Positions 28,671 to 40,600 of a DNA stretch of 64,000 nt are shown in pieces. The DNA lies in assembly GCA_019677205.1 (NCBI GenBank), contig JAAMXY010000976.1:1-64000 (forward strand), written 5' to 3'. The notes beneath the pieces were generated by a model that was not told the origin of the DNA, made no database searches, and worked only from the letters and a program-made list of their open reading frames with translations. The translations under genes were made by a program, and so were the position numbers. The DNA is from Pinguiococcus pyrenoidosus (Eukaryota; Sar; Pinguiophyceae; Pinguiochrysidales; Pinguiochrysidaceae). Every line of letters starts with the position of its first letter. Positions within the stretch are counted from its first letter, which is position 1.

Positions 28671-31600
28671 CGGGTCGTGAGGAACTTGATCAACTTGCTC
28701 GACGAGCGTTGCGTGAGAAGCTCGTGCTGGTGCTGCATGACGTGCTCGATGGCAATCGAGCGATCTAGGAAGTCGTCGAGCTTGTCCTCGGGATTCTCTC
28801 GGTTCACGTTGTCCATGATCTCGGCTCGCTCTCTTTCGACCAGCGGGTTGTCCATCTGGGTCCGACAGGCGGTCGGGAGAGGGAAGTAGATCTTCTGGAG
28901 CTTGCCGTCCCTGTTGACGATCTCAATATCGCCGAAGTAGGTCTCCATCTTGTCCGCGAATCCCTCGGCGATCATGCAGTCCGGAGAAGACAACGTCCGC
29001 GTGCTCCAGTATCGCTCCCACTGGCGGTTCTTCTCGATCCGGTCCCTCGACATGACTTCTCGTATGCCGATGTTCGCGTATGCTGCGCAAATGGCCTTGA
29101 TGGTGATGTAGTACGGGAAAGCGACGCGCAGCGCTTGCTCGGCCGTGTCCTCCATCAGCAACGGGTAGTTGGCCGAGATGCAGTACCAGCGTGCTTCATG
29201 AGCTTCGGGGAACTGCTCAAGACGGCGCTTCCTCTCCTCCTCCTTCCGCACGTCCGATCCGTCGAGGGCCTCCTCTGCCACAACGGTGGAGGCGTCCTCC
29301 AGCTTGCTCGACGAAGTGAAGGCGCTTCTTGTCAGGGCCTGGAAGCTGTACTTGGGCGTCTCGATCTCGAAGTCGGAGGCTCGCTCGATCTTCAGGACCC
29401 GATCCCGCATGGTGGTGTCAAAGAGCAGCTCCTGCCAGAAGGTGCGGAAGCGCTTGATGAAGACGACCGGTGACATGAGCTCGGAGTCGAGGATCTCCTC
29501 CAGGCAGCGCAGGTTGCTCTTGCCAAGTCCCTCCAGCATGAAGTAGACCGCGAAGACGCAGGACTCCTCCACTGCGCGCAACTTGGTGTACTTCGCCCAG
29601 GTGTCGCTGTCGAGGAAGGTCTTGACGCGCGACGCGCTGAAGTCGATCTTCTTGGATCCACCTCCGGGCCACCCGGAAGCGTCGTCGAACGGGGCCGCTT
29701 CCCTGAGGCTATTGGTGGCGCGGGTCAGCAAGCTCATCCACTTGCCACACTCGGTGATTAGCCCGGCGCGGACCAGGGCCTCCTGGCTCTCCACCACAGG
29801 GCCCTGGACATAGTCCGCACAGGAGCTGAACACCTGCCCAACCAACTCGAGCGTCATGAGCTCATCGGTCGTGTCCGTGCCCCAGGCTTGCCGATTCTCG
29901 TAGTCGTCGTGAAGCATGGACAGAATCTGTACCGTCAGATTCAGAATCGACGTCCGTCCGGAGGGAACCTCCACCTCCACGGTGCGGAGGGCGTGCTGCG
30001 CATCGCTCATCTGCCCGTCCACCAGGCTGTGAAGGAACGAGAAGACCTGCTCAAGATCCTCTAGCGCGAGAAGGCGACGCTGGCCGCGAAGCGCGCGAGC
30101 CTCCTTCAGGAAGTCGAAGATCAGCCTCGCCACCGCATTCAGGACATTCGTGCCCACAACCACGGTGATGTTCTCCTTCCTCAGCCGCACCGCCACCTCC
30201 TCGGAATTGAGAAGGTGCTGGACAAACTTCCGCTGCCCGTTCTTGTTCAGGCTCCGCATCAGAAGAGACGCTAGTCGACAGCCCGCGATCTGCACGCGCC
30301 GTTTGCCAACCTGCTCAATCATGTGGCAGGACAGCGCAACGGCCTTCATGTTGGCGATGAGGATGTCTTGAGCGAGGCTCAGGCCGTACTTGTCGCGTTT
30401 CGTCTTGTAGCTATCCGGCCGCCTCTCCTCCGTCTTCTCGTACTGCTTGGCGAGCTTGATGAGGTCCTGGATGCCTTCAAGGCGAAGGCGCTCCACGTCG
30501 ACGCTCGTGGCAAGGCCGATGAGGGTGTTCGCAACCGTGATGCAGAACTCTGGGTGCTGCTCGACGCAGCCCGGCCGCAAGGCGCTCTCGACGTACCGCT
30601 CAAGATTTGCGTTGCTGACGTGGTGTTGCTCGGCGGAGCTTCGTTGCGCAATTGCCAGGAAACGCCCGTCGGCCTCGTCGCGGTTGCCGTGCCCGGCTCC
30701 TGCGCTAACAGATCGAGTGATCGCTTGGGTGCCCCTCGCGAAGCCTTCCTCTGCGTTCTGCCGCGTCCTGGAGAGGCCCTCGGTCGCTCCCTGCGCCAGA
30801 GCCCCCGCGAGGCCGCCGAGCGCGTCCGCAGCGCCTTCTGCGAGCGACTCGATGGCATGGGCAGCGTCGTCGACCAAGGCCGCCTCCTCATCCTCGTTCT
30901 GACTCACCCCGGTTTTCTCCCGGTGCCTTTCCATGACGTTCCTGTCAAAGGTCGGCTTCGTCCTCTGAATCAGCTCCGCCAGCGCCACGTCATACGCCTT
31001 CTGCGTCGGAGAAAGAGCGATGCCCTGCGCAGGGAGGCGCAGCCACGTCCTTCCGTCCTCTATCTCAAGCAACTGCTGCCGGGGGGCACCCGATGCCCCA
31101 CTTTCGAGAACGACCAGTGGCTCGGCTCGAGGCAGCTTCCCCGGCGGCGTCGAGCGCTCGTGATACCCGATACCGGCGTAGAAGAGCTGCCGGCTGGTTG
31201 CATCCTCCAGAAGGCGATCCATCGCCTGCCAGATGGTCGGCTGCAGCAGGGTAAGCGTCTCGGCGGTGCAGGCCTGGTTCGCCTTGCGGAGCTTTGCCAG
31301 CTCCAGGCCCCCGTCCTCGGGGCTGATCCTTCCGTCCACGTCGTCCGGAGCTTTGTGGGCAGACATGTAGACGAGAGCGGCTTCCCGGTCGCGCTTGAGG
31401 TAGGCCTTGACCTTCGGCGAGATGAGCTTGAAGCGATCGCCGGTGACGTCGAAGTACTTCCTCATCGCTTCGAGATACTTGAAGACGTACTCATCCTTGG
31501 CGTCTTCAAGGAGATCGTCGCTCGCGCGGATCTCGTCCCACGACTGCCAGACCTCATTGTACATGAGCAGCTTTCCCGTCCCCTTTTCGACGAAGGCGTC

Positions 31601-34600
31601 CAGGAAGCTGACAACCGTGCCGGAGGGCGTGTGCTTGAATTTCCCGTACTGCCCGATGTTGACGGAGACGTTCTGGCCGGGGGCCAGCGTGAACGCCGGG
31701 CAGAGTCCGCCGTCCCACGAATCCAGGCCATGGAACCTTCGCTTGAACGCCACCGGCTGGACTTCTTCGCCATTGTGAAAGTACGTGATCAGGTTGGCGT
31801 CGAAATCCACCAGGACGCCAACGGTGCTGCCGACATCTATGCGAAGGGAGTCCGCCCAGGGGACCGCCTTCCCGTCCCAGTGCGTCACGGCTTCTCCGTA
31901 GGCGCACGCGTCGACCGCCCAGCTCGTCTCTGTCGAGCCGATGGCAGTCACGCTTTTGCCAAAGTTGTCAAGTTCCTTGAGCGTTCCCTCGTCAGCTTGT
32001 ATCAATCCGATCATCACGCAGTTTTTCTCTTTGTGCGAGTCCTCTCGATCTTCCTGCTCCACCCGATCGATGGTCTGCTTCGTCCCGATATCGCACTCAA
32101 AGTAAACACGGCCCGTGTCGCACGGGAAGTCCAGCTTCACGGTCGCGTGCTTGTCCGTCTGGTTCGAGAAGAAGGGGAAGAGGTTGGCCTGCGCGTCGTC
32201 GCGGAGCTGAGCAGGCGCCTGTGGCAGCGAGCTTCTCGCCACAGCGTTCGCCTGGACGATATCCAAGTAGTACTCCCTGTCCATCACTGATCAACACAAC
32301 AACGGAGCAACGCAGGTTGGTGAGCAACGTCAAAGGAAGGAAGGAAGGAAGGAAGGAAGGAAGGAAGGAAGGAAGGAAGGAAGGAAGGAAGGAAGGAAGG
32401 AAGGAAGGAAGGAAGACGCAGGGAGGCGAAGGCCACGTACCTATGAACTTGTAGCCCCAATCGTTGTTGGAGCCGTCCGAGACGAAGCGAGTGTAGAACT
32501 TCCCGGATGGAATCAGTAGCAGGCCGTTGCCATCGGTTCCGGGGAAGTTGCGACTTCCTCCATCCCTGCCGCCACTGTACTTCTGAACGCTGTCGAAGAA
32601 GACGTGCTGCGACTCGTCGCCTCCGGACACATCTGGGTCGTCGCCACGGATCTGAACGTAGTCGTACGTGGCTTCCGTGCGCGTCTCCGGGGAGAACCAA
32701 AGCACCAGCTCCTCGGCGCCCTCGATGCTGACTTCTGTGTTCACGCTCAGATTGTCATCGTACGGGTGAGCCGACTCCATGATTTTGTACTTCGTCGGAT
32801 CCTCCAGGTACTCGCTGAACGACATCTTGTCAAACGGAATCTGGGCAGGACGAACGAGGAAATTGATGTCTCCCGAAGACCCCACGTTCCGGACGTAGAC
32901 GACCTTCATCTTGTGCCCTCGAATCTTCAGAAGGTCGCCGCAGTAGTACGAGCTCGAGACGTCGCCACTGACGACTCGAGAGACGTTGTTGTCGACGGTG
33001 TAGAATATCAGCTTGTCCTCCTTCTGAAGCGCGCTGTCTGGGCTGAAGCAGATCTCGTAGCCGTTCTCCTTCTTCTTGCGAATCTCGAACTCCTTCGTGA
33101 ACTCTTGCGGATGGGCGAGAGTAAAGGCGATCTCGCCAGACGGCGTTCGCTCCATGCACCAGAACGCCTCCGTACTCTTCTCCGTCCTCTCGTCGCCGCT
33201 CTCATCGTCCTCAATGATGATGTTGCTGCCAACGGCGATGCGGAGCCATGTCTTCCTCCCCACCAGCAGGGATTCCACCACCCTCACGACCTCTTCTGGC
33301 TTGGCAAAGTGACGCTCGGCCGCGCTGTCCACGTCGGGGGCTGAGTACAGCTGCACCTGCTCGACGCATCGATACGCCGAGGCATCCCCGAACGTATCCG
33401 ACGATTTCCTCTCCCCCGCCCCTTCCGCGCCGGTCTCGGGCGTCTCAAAGGCGTCCTCGGGCGCCCCGATCCGCATCCGCAGGGCCTTGCTTCGCAGGAA
33501 CTCCGAGTGCAAGCCCGGAATCGGCCGCACGGCAAACTTGAATCCGTGCTGCACCTCCGCGACGCCGGCCGCGAATAGGAAGAAGACGAAGGTGTTCCCT
33601 TGCACCTTGAGGGTCTCGTTTGCGCCGAGGCCTGGGAAGTTGCCCTCGGCGCCGTTCCCCGTGTACTTCACGTCGTTCAGCATCGCCTTACTGTCCGGCT
33701 GCGCGTCGTAGCGGAAGACCTGGTTGACTTCGTTGTCGTTGATCTCGAACGGAACCTCCCGCAACGCGCAGACATAGTCGTAGTCCTTCTGGATCGACGT
33801 CTCCTCCGCAAAGGCGACCTCGAGGCACTCGGCATTCGGGATGTGCACGATGACGTAGTCACGGGCACTGTCCGCGTACGGGTGGGCCCCTTCGATCACC
33901 ACCGCTCCGGGTGAGTCTGCGACCTCTGCGAATCTCGTGACCTCATCGGCAGACTCCTTCGTCTCGGACGCTCTCGCCCCCCCCTCCTCGGCGGAGGCGT
34001 CCAGATCGGGCGACTCGGGGTCGATCCTCTTGGCGTTGAACAGCCATCCCTGTGGGCAGAAGGGGCGTTACGCGGTTGCACGGTTGCACGGGAGCCATCG
34101 ACAGAAGACCGGGCATGTGCAAACTCACCCACTCCGTATTCGAGGAGTCCGTCGTGAAAGACAGGAAGAACTGCTCATCATCGATTTGCAGAGGGTTGCT
34201 CGCGTGAGGCCAGTCGTCGTAGTTGCGACCAGAAAACTTGTCCTTGTCGTTCCAGCGCCAGTGCTCCGTGTACTCCGCACCATCCTCACTGCACGGAACC
34301 ATCCAATCGGCGGGCTACAAGGGGGAGACAAACAGCGAGCGAAAAGCACGTGAGCTGCCAAACGATTGCCGTCTCCGCTCCCTGGATGACGGATGCCATA
34401 CCTTCCACTCGATCCAGTTCTCCCGGTACTCCGGAGGATCCAGGACCTTCATCCGGTAGCTGCCGTAGGCATCTGGGTCGCCCTTCGGAAGATACTCGAG
34501 CTGCTCGCCAACTGCACTTGCCCAAACCATCTCCGCGCTAACCAGGATGGTCGTATCGCCGGGGATGGTAGCCTTCTCGAGGTTGTTGACGGGGCCATCG

Positions 34601-37600
34601 TAGACCTTCATGCCCTGCTTGAGCTTAAACTTGTGGCATCGCGCGTCGTCCACCTCCAGAACTGGCGGCCACTTGCACACGTGCACGTAGTCGTAGCTTT
34701 CCTCCGTGCGCGTGCGCGGGTCAAAGGCGACGTGGATTCGCTTCGCTCCAGGGAGGCGAACAAACCACAGCGCGGAGGTGTTGTTCTGGTACTGCTCCAT
34801 GTCTGGCGACCCGCACCCCTGGCTGAAGCGAGCTACCCTAGACCTGAATGCCTCACCTTCCTCGTTGATCGACGCGCTGCTCCGCGCTACCGAGACGGCG
34901 GTGTTGTACCGCACCACGTCGTCGGCGAGGCGCTGATCGAACCGCAGCAGCTGCTGGTCCTCGGCGGAAAGCGATCGAATTCTAAGCCGCCGCTTGGGCT
35001 CCGCGGGCGAGATCATCGCCATCATCTGGACCCAGGGCATCATCTGCCTTGCGTAGGTGACGAATCCCGGCGTAGACTCCTGAATCCGGTTGGCACGGTC
35101 CATGATGTCGTTGAGCGAGAGGCTGCCCGCCTCCTTCACCTTCTCCGTGTTTCGCGGGTTCGAGCTGCAGGCTCGCGCAAGCAAGCTGACAAGCGCGACC
35201 TGCAAGTCCGTGTCCGCGTCCGAGTCTGGCTTCAGCGCGTACTCCACCAGGGATTCCTTCACCGCCCCGATCTGCACAGTCTTCACCAGCTCGTCCGCAA
35301 TCAGACTCTGCGTCTCGACCCGACGAGCGGAGTACTCAGCCATGGCCTCGGCACCTTTTTCACGCTCGGTCATCTTCGCATCCTCTTCCCGGGGAAGGAC
35401 GGAAGTCAAGAGATCGAGCAGACCTGCGTCGCCTTGCGCAACCCGGTCGATCACGGCAGACACGAGGGCCGGGCTGCAGAAGTACAGCGCCTGCGAGCTC
35501 TTGAAGAGGGAGCTGAGCGCGACCTCGCTGCCGAAGGTGCGCAGGTGCTCGCCCATGTATCTCGTGCTCTTCGACGACAGCATGTAGCACTGCAGGACCG
35601 CATTGTTCATGACGGCCTTCCCGATCACGGTGTACGTCAACCGAAGAATCTCCGTGGCATCCACGGAGAGCTCGGCCGTGAGCAAGGCCTCCTGCGCCCT
35701 GTCAACCAGTATCTCGATGAGCTCGAAGAGGCCCAGGGAGAAGGCAATGTTCTGCGCCTGCTTGTTCCCGCCGTACTCGTTCAGGGACAGGGCAACCTCA
35801 TACTTCCCGTCCTTCCCAAACGAGTACGTGTAGGTCGAATCGGAGAAGTGCCCGTCCGGCGTTTGCCAAGCCACGACGAGCTCCACTACCTCGCCCTCTT
35901 GCTTGATGACCTCGGCCACCCTGCCTCGGATTGCTGCACCGCTTCCATGGATGCCCGCCTCTTCGCTCCTCGACAGATCCCAGTGCGGGCCTGCCATTGC
36001 GCGAGCAACGCGGAAAGGAAGGAAAGGTTAGCCGTTCGAGCCCGTGCGTCTGGATACGAGCTGCTGCCGACGTACCTATGGTAACCTTCAGCCGCCGCTT
36101 CTCAACGAGGCGCGCACCGAGCGTACTGCCGTCCAAGATGAAGCCGATTTCGCGAAGAGCCTGCTTGATTCTCTCGCTCATTGCACTCGCCTCCCGGAAG
36201 AGAGCTTCCGAGCCTTCGATCGACTGCCGGAGGGATCGCACCAATCCGTCCAGCTTCTCGACCATCTCGGAGGAGTCCTCGTCTGTGAAGATCGTGCGTG
36301 CGATGGTTCTCGACACGGTTGCCAGTCCGTCCTGGCGGACCACGAGAAGCTGCCACGTCTCGGAGCTGAGCTGTGGCGGAGCAGCAGAAGCGAGCCGAAG
36401 CAGGCAGTTGTTCACGTTCTCGGACTTGAGAATCGACAAGCGGCCGTCGGTACCCGAGCTGCCATAGCTTTTCTCCTCGGTACCGAAGAGAAGCTTCAGC
36501 GCGGGGAAGCGATCGATTCGCAGCGCCCTGTCCGACAGAGGTACTTCGGCTGGAAGCGAGGCAGTCGCGGCGTCGGTGAGATCCTCGTCCCACGAGATCA
36601 GCAGTTTCCCGTTCGCGATCTGCGTCACGGTTCCCTTGTGAGCCGCGCGGCCCCGCCCGTGCAGCACCCTTTGACCCACTCGGGGGGACGTTATCTGCTG
36701 CGGCACCAGGTAGAGCTCGCGGATGATGGCGACGAGATGCTCGACGCTGGAAGCGGCCTTGATAGCCTCGTACTCCTCGGACGCAAGCGTGGCAAAATCA
36801 GCCCTCGCCAGCTGGTGGGTGACTTCCTGGAGCTGGTGTAGCGTGCGCACGACGTTCAAGAGGCACTGCACCATGGGGTTCCGCTCCGCGTCCAGCTGCG
36901 TCATGGTCGTGATGCTTCCCGTCGGCGGCGTTTTCATGAGCGCCGAGACCAAGGCCAGCTGTAGTTCCTGGCACTTCTGGAAGTCCGAGTACACGCCCGC
37001 CTTCACCAATGCAAGCATCATGCTTGTCAACGAGGCGGATATCTCGTGGCGCCTCCGCACGACCTCCGGCAGTGGACTGCCCGCTTGCGAGGTGTAGAGC
37101 TTCTGCATTTCCGACAACGACCTCTGCAGCTTGGTTCGCTCCCCTTGCTGGTACAGCGAGCGCGGAAGCCCTCGGCCGTAGCCCACAAACTCGTTGACTG
37201 TCCTCTCGACGAGCTCCATCTCCGCCGACGCGGCCCGCTCGGATCGCCAGGCCTGAACGAGGCTGCTCCCGCGGTCGACCTTCACCGTGACATTCGTTCC
37301 CAGGGGAACCTCATGCTCGCTGATGTACAAGCTTTCCAGGAGCTGGATGAACGGCGAGGACTTGTCCTGCAGGGTGCAGTCCCGTCGGACTTCCGAGTTC
37401 GGATAGTTCACGGGTGCCCGTTCCCTGAAGGGCCAGAGGGTGGCACGAATCAGCTGCCGCAGCGAGAGCTTGTCCCTCAGGAACGACGCGATCTCCGGAA
37501 GGCCTCCCTTCGCGATGGCAACCCAAAGCGCCAGGGTCGCAGCGAAGAACTTCCGCAGCTGAAGCCTCGGCTCGTAGAGGTAGAAGATCTCGACGGATCT

Positions 37601-40600
37601 CCACACCTTGGCTTCCTTTGGCCCCGTGGAGCTGAGTTCCATGTACTCCTCTTCGTTCTGCCTGAAGAAGAACTGGCCGTTCGTGCCCATGGATGCCAAG
37701 CGCTCAAAGACGAGCCGTTGGTTCGCCGGAATCGGCGTGCCGCGGAAGGAGCACAGCGCGGCCATGAACTCGAGGATGCTGTGCGTGTCAAACTCGTACA
37801 CCAGCTTCGGCGACGCAAACACGCTGGTGAGGGTCTCGAGGATCTTCTCTATCGTTGCACCCCTTTTGCCGCCGATCTTCGTCAGCCAAAGCGAGCTGTT
37901 TCGGACCACCTCCGTGAGGCGCGCCACGATGTTGTACGCCTTCTGCGTGAAGACGCCCTTCGTCACCCCCAGGTTCCTCGTCCACCAAAGAGCCTTGGCC
38001 GCCGCCGTGAGAATCTCGCCAGCTCTCGCCGCGATATTCATCGACTCGGTCTGGGTCGCAAATGCCAGGAGCGACGACACGAGCTTGTTAAACGTCTGCT
38101 GGGACAAAGGATTGAAGACGTTGTGCTCCCACACGCGGAACTTGTCCAGGCTCGGGCGCCCCTGCAGGACTCCGTGGGGGGCCAACACGCGACTCATTTC
38201 ATCCAGCACGGCCATCCAGGTCTCTTTCTGCTCGTGGATGAGGCTCACGACCAGCCGCGAGTCGTCGTCCTCCCTGGTCCGGAGCTCCACAAGCGCCAGC
38301 GAGACGAGGTGCAGGGCGTCCGCGCGGCTTGCCAGCAGGCTCGGCGGGAAGCGACGAAGCTCAACCTGAGAAGCGTTGAGCATCGCTGCGGCATCCGCAA
38401 ACGCGATGCGCAGCGCCTGAGCGAAGCGGGTCTCCGGGTCCAGGGCCCTTCGCAGTCCCGCGAAGCGATCCTTCCCCTGCGTCGACAGGGCCATCTTGCA
38501 GAGGACGCTGGTGGACCCGTCCTTCAGACTGTTGATGGCCACGTCCTCCGGAGCGGACGACATGCGGTCCGTCTCGGCAACCGCCGCCTGGATGAGGAAC
38601 TGGAGGCCGACCTTCAGGAGCTGCGCCCGATTGGCCTCGTTGTCGGCCAGAAGGAAGAGCGCAGCTGCCGCCTCGGCCTTGACTCTCTGATCGTTCGATT
38701 CGAGGCAGAGCATGAGAGGATCGAAGATCTTGCCTTCCGTCAGCTGGGCATGCGTCTCGGCGACGGCAGCGAGCTCGCGGAGGACGACCAGGGACGCACG
38801 GCAGGTGTCCTGCTGAACCAGGGATGCCGAGTTCGACATGCTGCTTGCGATGTCCCGGAGCGACTCCCACGTCCGATCGCTCATGATGTTCTCACGGACG
38901 AGCTCCTTCTTCATCAGCAGGAACTGGAGCAGGGAGATCGCACCGGCACGCTGGAGGCAGGAGTCTGCGCTCCGGATCAGAAGACTCGCCTGCTCCACGC
39001 CGTTGTAGCTAATGAGCGCCTCGCAGGCGGCCTTCTCACTGGCCGCATGCTTGTGAGGCTCGCGCTGGATGTTGAGCTCTGCCTCCGCCTTGTGCTGCAA
39101 GGCCAGGAGATGGAAGGCCATCGCCGCAAAGCGCGAGGTATCCCGGTCCTCCGCGTCACTATCGAGCAAGAGCGATCTCAGCGCGGGGAAGGACCTGTCA
39201 GCCTGCTTGATGAACTGCCTCGCATTGTCTGCAAAGGCCTCCTCGGAGACGTGGGCGTAGTTTGGGTACACGGTGAAGGTGAAGCCACCCTCTGCTGCGT
39301 CCTCGGCGGACTGCACCGTGAACTTCCAGAAGACCGAGTCCCCGTCAAGGACCAGGTGAGTTGGCCACCCGCCTCCCGTGAAGGCGCGTACGACCGTGGT
39401 GCAGGCCTCGTCCGCATACAGGACCAGCCGATCGCCCTGCCGCAGCGTGGAGGCGGCCTCGAAGTGGATGTCAAGACTCCTGGCGAAGGGGAAAGATATC
39501 CGCTGCGCATCGGGCACTGCGTCCAGCCTGGAGTACACCGCTTCGGGTCCCGACGGGACGGAGACCCGCTCCTCGACGAAGGGCCGCACAGCCATCGCTT
39601 CCAGCAGGAAGCCCTTCTTGCCGCTCTCTCGAATGTACTTCTCGTAGCTCTTGGCCTCCACCTCTTCATAGATCTCAATGAATTCGTTCGGCATCAATGG
39701 ATCCCGCGTGCGGCAGCGTTCCAAGGAGAAGAGCTTGCGGCGCTGTTCAAGGTTCGGCGTCTTCTCGCAGACCTGCTGCAGCCTGGTGGCGATGAAGCTG
39801 TCGTAGTCCGAGTCGTCAATCCACTGATGCGACAGGAAGGAGCAGAACACCTCGCTGCCGGGCAAGGTGAACGGCGGCAGGCCCTTCGAGTCCTGGATGA
39901 CGGCCTGGCGAATGTCGTTGATCACGCTGCGCCGCATGGCATCCTTGTAGATCACGATGCGGTCGGGGTATGCCTTGTCGTCGTTCAGCTCCGACCCAGG
40001 GAGCAGCCGGAGACTGATGCCTCGGGCGCCTTCGAACACGAAGTCAAACGACAGAGGGACCCCCTTCAGCCGCTTGGAGTACGGCTGTCGCCCGTACTCG
40101 TCGTGCGACGCCTTGGCCTTGACGGAGATGGGCGACGGCGCATGCACGTGGTTCAGGAGGCGGAACCACGTGTATGCGCACCACCTCCTGATTTCCTTGT
40201 CCTGCGAGAGGTTCTTCGGCATCTTGTCCAGCAGCTCGATGAACTGGTCCACGGTCTTCACGAGCTCGGTCATGACGCTCAGAGCGGCCCGCGCCACGTC
40301 GATGGCCTCCGACGTGCCCAGGCGAATCATGGCCTTGAGGCCCTCGGACCGAATCAGCCGCAGCCGGTAGCTCAGACCGGATTCCGCTCGAGATCCCAGC
40401 TTGCCGATGGCATGCAGCGCCGCCTTCTGCGTCTCCGGATCGTCGCCTTCCATGAGCTTGAGCAGCTCCTCGAATGCCAGGTGGTCATACGTCCAGTTCG
40501 TGAAGGCTTTCGCCTTCTCCGAGTACCTTGGCACCACGTGGAAGGCAAGCCTCGACGGCTGGCTCCGCTCCGTGGGGGGCGAGAACTGGAGCGAGACGTT

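Noticed and set aside
30323-32290. Plus-strand frame of 655 codons opposite the channel's SPRY/RIH region.
   Set aside because: Antisense shadow of a conserved coding exon; no motifs.
34834-34871. Possible 38-nt intron (GTGAGG...GCCAG) in channel exon 3.
   Set aside because: Removing 38 nt breaks the reading frame that both sides share, so the sequence is kept as coding.
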